Shown: one piece after another, positions 20,150 to 31,204 of the stretch
Layout: the number at the start of each line of letters is the position of its first letter
How positions within the stretch are numbered: the first letter of the stretch is position 1
Assembly: GCA_031772625.1 (NCBI GenBank)
Contig: CM062815.1
Coordinates: 917,196,979 to 917,260,978 of the forward strand
Direction: 5' to 3'
From: Pinus tabuliformis
Lineage: Eukaryota; Streptophyta; Pinopsida; Pinales; Pinaceae
DNA length: 64,000 nt
Translations under genes and position numbers: made by a program
Notes under the pieces: model-generated
The model's database searches: none
Told to the model about the DNA's origin: nothing
What the model saw: the letters and a program-made list of their open reading frames with translations, nothing else

Positions 20150-20950
20150 TAGAAGCTGGCTCCCAAGAAAAATCCACGGTATACTAGGGCAAATCCTGAC
20201 CCTAATCCACCCATCATTGTTGATAATCCAAATACTATCCCTAGAAAGATTAGGAGGTAGCAAAGGCAGGAGAAGCTTGCTGATTTGACCTCAGATTCAG
20301 ATCATCCCAGCCTTATCTCTACCCCATGCAAGGTCCTTTTCCGGTCTACCCCTAATTCCCCTAGTTCACCATCCACATCTTAGAGTCCTCCTCTCACATC
20401 TTCATCCACTGCACATATCCCCTTCACAAACACTCTAGGTTCACCCCTACTTGTCACCCCTGTGGTACCCACAGTTCCTATTCTCCCAGCTGCCCCTATA
20501 AATCCTCCAAACCTTGTGAACATGGCTAACAGATATGCACCCTTGAAAATACCAGCTAATGCTGCAGCTCTACCCCAAAATTACCAAACCAAAATCTCAT
20601 ATTTTGACTCCAACGGCCCTTTAACAACTGTTCAACATGCCAAAAGGATGCAAGATCATTTTGAGACCTATGAAATAGATGATGACAATGTTAGAATGAG
20701 GATGTTTGTTCAAAGTTTGACTGGAGATGTGAGAACTTGGTTTAGATCCCTGAATGCAAATTCTATCACTACTCCTGATGAGCTATACCAAGCCTTTACT
20801 AACAGATGGGAAAAGAAGAAGGATCCTCTGCACATACTTGGGGAATATGACACTATCCAAAGAGGTCCCCAAGAGACTGTTTTGGAGTACTGTGCAAGAT
20901 TCAACAATGTATATAATGCAATTCTGTAAAATCTAAGACCTCCTCCTGAT
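20150..20950 (+). CDS. Gag region of element Y
   Basis: A Pro/Ser/Thr-rich N-terminal part (to about 20520) is followed by the retrotransposon gag capsid-like domain (about 20600-20930). Visible phrases: KISYFDSNGPLTTVQHAKRM, VRMRMFVQSLTGDVRTWF, LYQAFTNRWEKKKDP, QETVLEYCARFNNVY; these follow the usual Ty3 gag pattern (F-G-D-A-W-F, then F-x-R-F). No zinc knuckle is obvious. It would form the virus-like particle. Fossil with a break; a leader without clear features lies between the primer site and here. Confidence 0.75.
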
Positions 20951-20989
20951 CTAGCCCTGTACAAATTCCCTGATGGTTTTGACCCTGAC

Positions 20990-23900
20990 ATGGCCTACCA
21001 GCTGAAGGAAAGAGATCCTCAGTCCCTTGCAGAAGCCCAAAGGGTTGCTGTCACAGTAGAAACTAACCTGATTGCCAAAAGAAACAGAGCAAGGTTGGAA
21101 AAGAGAACCACCTTCAAAGAAGAATCCTCAGCCTTTGATCAAAAACTAGATGCAATACTCTCTGGTATGAAAAGACTAGGTGACAAAGTAGAATCAGTTG
21201 AAAGAAAGTCATCATGGGAAGCATCACAAAACAATCCTCCTAGGAATCCAAATTTTAGGAGAAATCAAAACCCAGCTACTGGCAAGGCCAGTGCTGACCA
21301 AGACATAAGACCCCCTTTCCAAGAAAACTATGCCGAAACCTCCACATCAAGTGAACCCAATGAAGATTCTCAGATCAATTTAATGGGTCTAGATGGTGAA
21401 AGTCAAGTCTTTTTGACACAAGAAGATCATGAGGATGAGGTAATCAAGATGTTCCCAGTCAAATCAGGTGAATCCTTTGACTTCAAACAAGGTTATGACA
21501 CTGCTGTGTATGAAGTCCATAAACAATACAAACTAAGGAGTAGGACTGTGAATGTAAATCAGCCTGAAAAGATAAAGGATAAACAGCAGCCTAAAAGAGC
21601 CATAGTCACAGAACCTAATGACAAAACAAATTCACCTACAGAAGAAGTAGTTATTGAAGAGGTCATTGAACCATTGTCTCCACAATGGCAGCCCATGGCA
21701 ACTTCATCCTCTCACCCTGAGTTGAATGCTGCTCCTCAAGAGATGAGTAAAAAAGACAGGTCTCAAAGTCAAGATAAAAATCAAGAAGGAGATCTAGTGA
21801 ACAAGGAAAGGACTATTATCCATAACCCTAAGACCCAATTTGAAAAACCCTTTGATTTAGAAACTGAAATTGGAAAACTAAAGATAGCAATTCCTCTCTC
21901 AGAACTAGCTAAGCATGACACCTATAAACAACAGATCAAGAGATCCCTTCAACTCACTAGCAACAAAGATGATGTCAATGTGTTGGATGACACTCCAGAA
22001 TTATTGTTTGGCCCAGAAGTGGATGGAAAAACAGTAGTTACAGGGGTATTACCTTTTTATGTCAGCTTACACATTCATGATAAAATATTGCATAATGCAA
22101 TGTTTGACTCAGGGGCTTCTCACAATCTCATGCCAAAAGCAGTCATGGAGAGATTGAATCTAGATATAACAAGACCATACAAGGACCTGTTTTCCTTTGA
22201 CTCCAGCCAAGTCAAGTGTCTAGGTCTCATAAAAGATCTATGTGTGTCTCTGGTACAATACCCAAACAAAACAATTCTAATGGATGTGGTAGTTGCTGAC
22301 ATCCCACCCAAGTATGGGATGCTGTTATCAAGATCATGGGGAGCTAAACTCCAAGGTTCCCTACAACTAGACATGTCATATGCCACCATTTCTGTTTTTG
22401 GGCAACCAAAAAGACTATACAGAGAAACACTCATGAAATACATGGTTAGCAGTGAAGAAAAGCCACAAAACTTTCCCATATATGCTGTCCATTCAGATGT
22501 AGACTCATACATTCTCTTCAATGATAGCACAACTCCTTCAAAGAATGTTGTTGAGACCAAGACACTCATACAAGAGGAAGACACTAATGAACAAACTGTC
22601 ACCCAAGAAACAATGGTTCAACCATCATTAAGCCAAGCTACTGCCCTAGAAGTTACATTGATTCCATCAAGGGAAGATATTGTCCCAGAAGACAAGCCAA
22701 ATGGCAAACCAGAACTTCAACTTCCATTGCCAGCCCATGAACAGATCATTAAATCTCCTTCGCAACAGGATATTCTATGGTTCCTTGAATTTGATGGCTC
22801 AGTCAACAAGTTAGGGGCAGGAGCTGGAGTGTGGGTACACAATAAAGAAAATAGTTATGTAGAAGGCAAAGCCTATAGATTGAACTTCAGATGCACTAAC
22901 AACATGGTTGAATATGAGGCTCTTTTACTAGGTCTCAAGTTAGTAAAGTTCTTGCAAGCTGCCAGGGTTTCAATCATGGGTGATTCAGATTTAGTTATTC
23001 AACAAGTGAAGGGAAACTTTGTCACCAATGACAAAAGACTAAGGACTTATAGGTCTGCTGTCGCTGACGTACTAAACTTTTTCTCTGAATTCCAAATCAC
23101 TAAAATTCCTAGAACCCACAATCTGCATGCTCATAGTTTAGCCACCTTTGCAAGTACCTGCAAGCTGCCTTTTGAGCCCCATCATTGTTTTACAGCTGAG
23201 GTAAAACACAGACCCTCCATTCCAAACAATGTTAATGATTGGCAAGTATTTGAGAATGACAAGCAGATAAACCATTTTTTAACTCTGCAACAAGAATTTG
23301 CAGGATTAAATATTGACACTGATACAGCAAGTCAATCACAAATACAGTTTGAACAAACCAATCACCCAACATCACCTAGAACAGCAAAACAAATGTTGAA
23401 TCCAACTATCTTCAACAAAGAAAACATTCAGGTAATTCACCAAATCAGTGGCGAAGAAGTGGCCAATGCTGAAGAAGAAATCATTGAACTGAGGGACAAT
23501 TTCCTTCCAACAGGCCTCACTCTGTTAGAGGATATCTTTGACTCAAATGACATCCCTAGAAAACCAAAAATGCAACCTTTAAATGCAGCCATTGAAGAAT
23601 GCAACATTGGTACCATTGACAAGCCCAAAATAATAAAATTGTTTGCATCTATACCTCCTAACCAAAAGCCTAAATACATTGACCTCTTTAAGTTATTCCA
23701 GGATGTTTTTGCATGGAGTTATGAGGATCTAAAGTCCTATGATACCTCTGTTATCCAGCACACAATCCCCCTCAAGCCTAATCAAAAACCCTTTAAACAA
23801 AAATTGAGGAGGATCAATCTTATGCTTCTCCCAGCAATGGAACAAGAGGTACAGAAAATGTTCAAGGCAGGAATCATAGCACCTATCAGATTCTCTGAGT

Positions 23901-25460
23901 GGATTTCAAACTTACTCCCCACAAGAAAGAAAACTGGTGAAATAAGGCTGTGTGTGGATCTAAGAAATCTGAATCAAGTATCCCTTAAAGACAACTATCC
24001 CTTACCCAAGATGGATCACATTCTTCAAAGAGTGGTAGGGGCCTCAAGGATCTCATTACTGGACGGATTCTCAGGATTCAATCAAATCCTGGTGCACCCT
24101 GATGACCAAGACAAGACGACATTCACAACCCCATGGGGAACTTTCAAATATGTAAAAATGCCTTTTGGGTTGAAGAATTCAAGGGAAACCTTCCAAAGAG
24201 CAATGGATATTGCTTTTGCAAAGGAAATTCATGACGTTTTAGTCATTTACTTGGATGACCTAACACCCTTCTCAAAATCTGACCAAGAACATTTGAAACA
24301 CTTAAGGCAGATTTTCTTAACCTGTAGGAAATATGGAACTTCCTTGAATCCCAAGAAATCCCTATTTGGTTTAGAGGAAGGTAAATTATTGGGCCATATC
24401 ATTTCTAAAGATGGTATTAGGATAGATCCAGATAGGATACAAGATATCCTACAAATGCCCCACCCAAGAAATATCAAAGAATTGCAGGGATTTTTGGGAA
24501 AGATCAATTTCTTGAGAAGGTTTATCCAAAACTTAGCAGAACTAATCAGATTACTAAATAACATGCTAAAGAAAGATTCAAAAGTAAAATGGACAGTTGA
24601 AGCAAACCAAGCCTTTGAAGGAATAAAACTGGCCCTCACCCAAACCCCAGTCCTTACAAATCCCAAATTTGATAGGGATTTTATCATATTTTCTTTTGCC
24701 TCTCAACACACAATTGCTGCTGTCTTGTTACAGAAAGATGAGCAAGGAAATGAGAAGCCAATTGCTTTCTTTAGCAAAGCTCTTAGAGATGCACCTTTAA
24801 AATATCAAATCATGGAAAATCAAGCTTATGCTTTGGTCAAAGCCATTAAAGACTTTAGGATTTACATCCTTTACTCACATATAATAGCTTATGTACCAAG
24901 CCCTATTGTAAAGGAAATACTCACTCAAGAAAACTTAGAGGGCAGAAGAGGAAAGTGGATTGCCAACATTTTGGAATTTGATATTGAGATAAAACCTACA
25001 AAACTAATAAAAGGACAAGGTTTGGCCAAACTAATGACAGAAGCCAATTTCCAAGCCCTAGACATCAACCAGCTGGACAGTGAACCGGAGCTGGCAACTC
25101 CAAAGATCAATGTAGCCTTTGAACAATCCCCTTGGTACTCTGATATTTGTTATGTGTTACAAAACCTGTGTGCTCCCCCAGGATTGTCCAGAACTAAATG
25201 TAGGTTCCTAAAAATGAAAGCTTCTAAGTTTTGTGTGATGGATGGAAATTTTATTTGGAAAAACCATGAAGGAATATTATTGAACTGTTTAATTGAAAAT
25301 GAAACTAACAATACCATGAAAGAACTTCATGCAGGTGACTGTGGTGGACACTTATATTGGAAGTCCACTGTGGATAAAATACTGAGGGCTGGCTACGACT
25401 GGCCCACTATGTTCTCTGATGTCAAGAAATTTACCACCTCATGTCATAAATGTCATCTGA
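20990..25460 (+). CDS. Pol of element Y: protease, archaeal-type RNase H, RT, Ty3 RNase H, integrase start
   Basis: A long open frame. After a charged linker come: the aspartic protease (about 22050-22420; MFDSGASHNLM, later YGMLLSRSWG); an archaeal-type RNase H (about 22768-23160; LEFDGSVN, NNMVEYEALLLGLK, GDSDLVIQ, HNLHAHSLATFA); a spacer; reverse transcriptase (about 23790-24300; RLCVDLRNLN, MPFGLKNSRETF, VIYLDDL); a divergent Ty3-type RNase H (about 24660-25020; KPIAFFSKAL, MENQAYALV); and the His/Cys zinc-binding start of integrase (25320-25460). The second RNase H lies upstream of RT, unlike D and B, where it follows integrase. It would copy the element RNA into DNA. It ends by truncation into A. 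Confidence 0.9.
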
Positions 25461-25506
25461 TGTAACAAGAAGAACCTGAAGAATCTGATGTAACAAGAAG
25501 AATTTG

Positions 25507-26463
25507 TTACATAAATGAAGAATCTGATGTAACAAGAATAACCTGAGAGGTATGAAGTTCACTCTCTAAATGGAAAGTGGGATCGACCGAATGTGAAGTT
25601 GAATCGACCACTTGATCAACTAATGGATCATCAACCTGAGTGACATGAGTTTCACTCCCCAAAGGGAAAGTGTGATCGACTGTACTTGAATTTAGATCAA
25701 TCACTCCGTCAGTTGACGGTAGGTTGGGAGAAAGTTTACGGTAACCAGTTGGAAATTCTTGTTGTGGAACAGTAAGGTTTTCCAACAATGTTGAGGCTTC
25801 ATCCATGTGAGGGAAAATGTGAGTTTGATGACTCCCTTTGCATAACTTACAAGGAAACCTAACTTTACCCTTTTTCCCAGGAACCTGACTATCACTGGTT
25901 GATGGATCAATAGAAAGTTGATGAGATTTTTCTGACCATACTTCCAAGACCTTTGGAATACCAGGACAATTGACAAGGAAGTGGTCACCCTTACAAAGCC
26001 TGCAAGGGTATTTGGGTTTAGGATGCATGTCGGAGTTTTCCTCAACACAACTAACACTTACAGTTGTGGTTGATTGGTTGACTTTTTTCTTATCTTGCTT
26101 CTTCTTCTTCCCTTTCTTCTTCTTAACCTCCTGGTTACTAGCATCAAGGCTTTTACCAGGCGAAGAGGAAGAAATGGAGGAAGAAAAATTAGGCGAAGAA
26201 GGTAAAGGGTCAACAGAAGGTTGGTGATGTTGAGATGGTGAACTCTGTTGAGGTGAAGCATCCGGTTGAGATGGAACAATTGGAGTACTTTGGGACAAAG
26301 AAGTTGAAAATAACCATATCGGTAATCCTATTGTAAATCCAGGTAATGACAAAGTAGCCATATAAGGAGGACCAACATTTCCAAAGTAAGGAAAAGTACT
26401 AGGATTCTCATTAGGAGGGGTTCCTAGGTTGGTAAATTCCGGAACATTTGCCATTATATTCAA
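25507..26463 (-). CDS. Gag-like nucleocapsid protein of element A
   Basis: About 318 residues. An N-terminal Pro/Ser-rich part with the phrase PYMATLSLPGFTIGLPIWLFS is followed by a Ser-rich stretch, a Lys-rich basic run (KKKKGKKKKQDKKK), and a zinc knuckle CRLCKGDHFLVNC (spacing CX2CX3HX4C), then a second knuckle-like block and an acidic tail. The same N-terminal phrase and paired knuckles occur in C (41975-42942). There is no retrotransposon capsid (CA) domain of the usual kind. It may package A RNA or interact with the capsid of an autonomous partner such as D. A short tandem unit (TCTTGTTACATCAG, minus sense) is repeated about three times at its 3' end before the junction with Y. Confidence 0.75.
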   Translation of the reverse strand: MNIMANVPEFTNLGTPPNENPSTFPYFGNVGPPYMATLSLPGFTIGLPIWLFSTSLSQSTPIVPSQPDASPQQSSPSQHHQPSVDPLPSSPNFSSSISSSSPGKSLDASNQEVKKKKGKKKKQDKKKVNQSTTTVSVSCVEENSDMHPKPKYPCRLCKGDHFLVNCPGIPKVLEVWSEKSHQLSIDPSTSDSQVPGKKGKVRFPCKLCKGSHQTHIFPHMDEASTLLENLTVPQQEFPTGYRKLSPNLPSTDGVIDLNSSTVDHTFPLGSETHVTQVDDPLVDQVVDSTSHSVDPTFHLESELHTSQVILVTSDSSFM

Positions 26464-28441
26464 CTTCAGTGAATTTTATTAACAAATTAAACTAAAATTA
26501 ACAATTCACAATTCACACCTAATAATTAAAATTCACAATTCACACCTATGGTCTCTAAAAGTAAAAACAAACAAATTAACATGCGCTATCAAATCTAGGA
26601 GTCAAACCATACACAAACAGTAACCTTTCGGACTGAAAACACTAGTTGGGGATGAAATCCAACATCGCAGAATTCAGTACAGAAGTGGCAGGTGGAACAG
26701 TTACCTCGGAAACCTGCTTAATGAATAGACTGGACCAAGTTCCTCCACTTTAACCGTCTCGAGTGAAGTGAACCCCCCAGAAAATCCAAGTGAGTCTAGC
26801 CGACGTCTGCTCCAGGTATAGTGGGATCTTCCCTCCACCGTCACCTTGGGTAGAACCCTAAAGATAATGGTCACTAAGTTTACCAACAACAACAAATGCA
26901 CCTGGGGGAACAGTCTACACTCCGACAGCACGCAAGGGCAGAGTATCAAGCTCAATCCCCTTGCCGGCTCCTTGACAATAATCCAAGGTTTACCGACAAG
27001 TGACCCCTGGCTCCTCGACAATGGTTAATCCGAGGTTTACCGTTTGTAATACGTGCGTGTCTGGCGTCGTTCCCAACGAGGGAGGATTGATCCCCTCACT
27101 GGTTCGGACACGAGCTCGTGCTTCTCCTTTAAGAGGAGCTTTCCCAGAGTACAAATGAAACAGTTGGATTTATCCTACCACAAGATGAGCTACTTCTTTG
27201 GTTTTGCTGTCTTGGAGAGTTAATTACTCTCCTACTCCAAGACACTAGCCTGATCTATATTGGTGTTTCAGAGCCCTAGAAATGTAAAAATTACTAGATG
27301 AATTTTAATTAAGCGCTGTGTTATTAAGGCTGTTATTACTCAAATGGGTAAATGGATACGAAACCAATGGTGTTATGACCCGACTCAACTGAATGCAATC
27401 GAATATGATAATGTAATCTTTTCAATTCGATGAATCCTATCTAGAGTAAGGAGAGATTTTCCATTCACTTCCAACAATGCAAAAATTGATCACTAAGAGA
27501 AAATATAACAATTTCTCTAATGCACTAATTTTATCAAGAAAAACTAATGCAAATCAATTCCAAACCATTTTTTTATTTTTATTTTTATGTAAATTCAAAT
27601 CAAAGAAAGCTGATCTAAATCTACAATTGATTTTTCAGAATGTAAACTATGCAATTGTAACCTATGCACAATTCACTTGAAAAGTATGCAAATGTAATCT
27701 ATGCACATTTTTCATTCATATTCTGAAAATGAGAATTCTAATTATGCAAATGTGATCTATGCAAGAGAATTCTCAAACACAAGATGATTCTAATGTAATC
27801 TAAGAACCAATCAAGTGCAAGTCGAGAAAACTGGGTGAGAGTTCCAAAGATCAAAAAATAAAAACACTCAAAGGCGATTAACACTCATACACAATTTAGC
27901 CCCCCCGGCGAATGAGGGGGAAATGTTTTTGCAAAAACAAAAGCAAAAAGATGCAAAATTGTGAAAAGACTGAGACAAACCGCCAAGTAATGATCAAAGG
28001 AAATCAAATCAAGAATTTCTCAAGAAAGAGACTCAAAACACCCAATTGATGAAAGCTTAGAGCTGAAATGCCAATGAAACAAGCCTAGGTGAAGATTTTT
28101 GACAGGAGACTAATGGATCTGGGCAGTAAAAACTAAGAAAAAGAAAAATCTAAGAGAAAAAATGCAAAAAATGAAATTTTCTTAAATTTTAGTAGGGGAC
28201 GCAGGCAACCAGTTAAGACAGGTGCGAGCCCGCTCTGTGCACACAGCAACAGTGCATGCAGGGATGCACTATGAAATACCCAGAGGGTTCGTCCTACTGG
28301 AAAATTCAAGAAAAACTAAATTGAATCTAACCCTAAGCTAACCCACCCAAAAACAAAGTCACAGAGCCAAAAACCAGAAAATAAATGACTTTTCTCAGAG
28401 CAAAGTTGCATACAAAGGAAAAGACTTTCACATCAATGGAG
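26464..28441 (-). other. Leader of element A
   Basis: About 2 kb between primer site and the gag-like ORF. The gag-proximal part (26640-27270) is nearly the same as the D and B leaders. The rest (27270-28190) is AT-rich with repeated TGCAAATGTGATCTATGCA-like text at about 27650-27760. At 28195-28300 is a GC-richer module (GGGGACGCAGGCAACC, GACAGGTGCGAGCC, CGCTCTGTGCACA, GTGCATGCAGGGATGCAC) matching in position the B module at 54790-54900. Confidence 0.65.
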
Positions 28442-28459
28442 TCCCCAGTGGAGTCGCCA
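28442..28459 (-). other. Primer-binding site of element A
   Basis: Minus strand TGGCGACTCCACTGGGGA, three bases inside the 5' LTR; tRNA-Arg-like. Confidence 0.85.
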
Positions 28460-28462
28460 ATT

Positions 28463-29514
28463 TGTCACACGGAATCAGTCAATAGTGCGGACACAACCGA
28501 CCTTCCTAGAAGTCTAAGACATTCTAATGACAAACAAAACAAACGAGAGCAATCCTTCTCTAAATATGTATTGCAATATGAGAAATCAAGTGTGTGGCTC
28601 TTACCTCTAACCAAACGCTGTTGTAGTAGCTCAGCTTTGTTGATCCGGATGAGCTCCTCCTTTTCTCCAAAACCTGCATTCACCAACAGTCAAACCATTA
28701 AATAACACCTGATTATAACATAAAACAAAGCATATTCAACATATAGACCTAGGAGTATATGAAACAACTCATAAATAACAAGTTATTGAGAAGAATGGAC
28801 TCATTTGCATTAATAGGTAACAAAAGGAACAAATACAACCTGAGCCTTGGTGTTGTGCAAGTCCCTCCCAGGGTCCATCAAGAGTTCGCCTTTACTTTGA
28901 CAAAGCTCACCCACTTCCAAATAGAACAAGCAAAGATGGCAATCTCTCCTCACAAGCTTCTAAATGGGAGTCCTAATTCCTGCAGCATTTACCCTTAGAA
29001 ATGTATAGCTTTCAACCTCCCCTCCTTCTGGCCCAATGCCTGTATTTATAGTGTTCAAGAGGAAGTTAATCAGGTCCACCATCAATGGGATAATCCCCTA
29101 TTTGGATGGGATAGCTCCCTTATTGATGGGATAAGTTCCTCTTTGGTAGGAGTGCATGAACCATCTGGAGGCGCTCAATACACGTCGAACAACCTTCTAG
29201 AATGCTCTAGAAATGACCACAAGTAACTTTTTAAAGATGAAACTTGCGCATTTTGACCTTTACAGGAGGACGCACCTGCCCCTTTACATACAGAGTGTCC
29301 AAGGACGTAGTTATTGTGAACATTAGGTGCATACCCGTAGGCAAGGTTGAGAGAACCTGCGTACCCAGAGATAAATACATTTATAAAGACTTTCTCTCTC
29401 TTTTGAAGTTTGACATGGAGAACAGAGGCTTAAGACTTGCCCAGGAGGATAGCATGACTGTTGATAGAGCCATACTAACTGTATATAGCCATGGTGACAT
29501 TTTTTAGTGTAACA
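28463..29514 (-). repeat. 5' LTR of element A
   Basis: 1052 bp, TGTCACACGG...AGTGTAACA, differing from the 3' LTR at about 12 sites by eye. Flanked outside by the target duplication agcat (29515-29519). A splice-donor-like GAG|GTAAGAG lies at about 28604 on the minus strand. Confidence 0.9.
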
Positions 29515-30587
29515 AGCATGACAGCCATAAAGGCACATTTTCCAGAATTAAAGCAAAACGTTCAGACCAACTCAGTGGCATCCAAAGGTCAAAATACCTT
29601 CAGACATACATAAAGAGCACTTACTTTGTATTCAATGATGTAATAACTTTCTTATCTACTATCTTGAAAAGTTGGTGAACGTATTCATTTCTAAGATGAC
29701 TCAATGCTCCAGATATTTTGTATGACCGATTATATATATTTCCCCCTCGCATAATCTTGCGGGGGTTGTTGTTGATCTCTCTTCAAGAGTTTCTTATGCT
29801 GTAAATTTCCAGACTATTAATACAAAAGTTGATGGAGTTTCCAGAGATCTGTGTGATCTGAGTCATTGAGGTGTTTTGCTGAATGTTACAGGATTCCTGC
29901 GTGTTTCATGGCACAATAAGTCTTCTTCGAACTCTCGTTATGTGTTTTTGTTATCTTTTCATAACTCATTCATGCTTCTATGTTTCATAATTAATAGCAA
30001 AGAAAAAGAATTGTTCCGGGATTTATTCACAGAATACCCTGAACTCAATCTATGCTATTATAAGTGTTTTCTTCAGTTATAGCCACAAAGTGTAATTCTT
30101 AATTGCTGCACTTTCAAACTTTATGCTTTCACAGTGATTGTTGTTTCAGGAATTCAAGTTTTCTCATGTGCAACATATCTCTTTCTCACACCCATCTTAG
30201 TGGAAAATTCTTAATTGCTTTTCACTGGTTGAACACACCTCATAATCACAATTTCAGATTTGTTCCATGAGATATTTAAATGGCCCTGCAGTTTCAGCAA
30301 CTCAACTCAATATTTCAGACAACCTGTAGCCACAGACTCCATTGCCCAATGGACTAATACTGCCTGAAAACTTACACCTTAGATGCAGAATACATCCCTC
30401 AACCAAAACATAAAACAAAACCCTGAACATTATAACTAGCCTAAAATACTATTAAAACAGAGACAAATTATAAAGAGAGAGCCCTCTCTGATTACAGTTT
30501 GGCTAGAAACTGTAATCCAAAGATTGGTTAGTGGTTACCCTGGCCGTATTCCCTTGGGAGTCAAAGGGAACAACCTGGGTGTTAACA
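29515..30587 (+). mobile_element. Element X, right part (end of its 3' LTR)
   Basis: Resumes X after insertion A and follows the tail of the Y LTR to the shared terminus GGGTGTTAACA at 30587. No primer site follows. No ORF is supported here. Confidence 0.8.
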
Positions 30588-31204
30588 CATCTCACATTCC
30601 CAAATGTACTTTCAGATTTACTTGGGAGAAGACATGGTCCTCTCCCATTAATTTCCCAATTTTATATTCATGTCACATTTCCAAATGTACTCCCAACTTT
30701 ACTTGGGAGAAGAGAAGTCAACTGTAAGGATGGATGAGAAGTTAATGACATTAATGAGAGGTGGTTGAGATGGAGAAGAGGGGGGGGTATAAAAAGTGAA
30801 GGGGGAAGGGAGAAAAGGGGAGGTGGGGTCTTGCTTATGATTTTGGGGGTTGATTGTGATTTTAGGATTTGTTGTGATTTTTGGAGACCTTAGGAACTTG
30901 CAGAGGTTTCCTAGGCTAGGAATTAATTCCTAGTTGGCTAGGAGGTAAATCCAGTTGGGTCATTCAAGAGGAGCATTCAAAAAAAGCAGCAGCTCAAAGG
31001 CATCTCCACCAGCCACCGATACAGGTATTCTTCTATAGATTACCCAGGTAAATTTATTAAAATGAAATGTTCTCCATAAGTTATAAGGATTAGAATGTAA
31101 ATGGTATAAGTTTATTTTCTTAAAAGTCTTGTAAGAAAGTAAAATATTGCCTCTTATTGCATTTAAATTCATCAGAAATAGATCTATTAGAAGACCCTAG
31201 GATA
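30588..31204 (+). other. Orphan promoter-like stretch between X and Z
   Basis: Two ~50-bp direct repeats (about 30588-30640 and 30669-30720) share CCAAATGTACT and TTTACTTGGGAGAAG. A G/A-rich run (30760-30830) contains GGTATAAAAAG (about 30788). About 230 bp downstream, CGATACAG|GTATTC (about 31028) fits a splice donor. It looks like a promoter plus first exon, either of a host transcript or of another LTR. No ORF was recognised. Confidence 0.4.

Larger units (their letters stand above)
12607..25460 (+). mobile_element. Element Y, Tat/Ogre-like Ty3 element with a giant ORF-bearing LTR, 3'-truncated
   Basis: Starts TGTTAG exactly where D gag homology ends. The 5' LTR runs to TGTTAACA at 19908, a primer site follows at 19913, then gag and pol. 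The element stops in the zinc-binding part of integrase at about 25460, where element A sequence resumes. Its 3' LTR is missing, so LTR dating is impossible. Domain order is gag, protease, archaeal-type RNase H, RT, Ty3 RNase H, integrase, which differs from D and B. Apart from the truncation it has about two or three breaks. Confidence 0.82.
1568..29514 (-). mobile_element. Element A, pol-less-looking Tat-type LTR element, interrupted by D and Y
   Basis: Both LTRs are present (1568-2619 and 28463-29514), with a tRNA-Arg-like primer site inside the right LTR and a polypurine tract inside the left one, so the element reads right to left. Near-identical 5-bp target duplications (agcac/agcat) flank it. 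The LTRs differ at about 12 of 1052 positions by eye, making this the youngest element here. What remains of its own body is a leader, one gag-like ORF and a long 3' UTR. The middle is replaced by the D-Y segment (about 5200-25460), so whether it ever had pol cannot be seen; its close relative C has none. LTRs match D at about 95%. Confidence 0.85.

Noticed and set aside
22120-22602. Long minus-strand frame opposite Y pol
   Set aside because: A shadow of the well-supported plus-strand protease region; no domain and no context.
20462-25465. Y gag-pol as a standard chromovirus or Athila element
   Set aside because: No chromodomain is visible, and the extra RNase H with NNMVEYEALLLG points to a dual-RNase-H Tat-type element. 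The primer site is the tRNA-Arg-like type.
30760-30830. G-rich run as telomere-like or G-quadruplex array
   Set aside because: Irregular purine-rich text without telomere repeat units; better explained as promoter-proximal purine tract.
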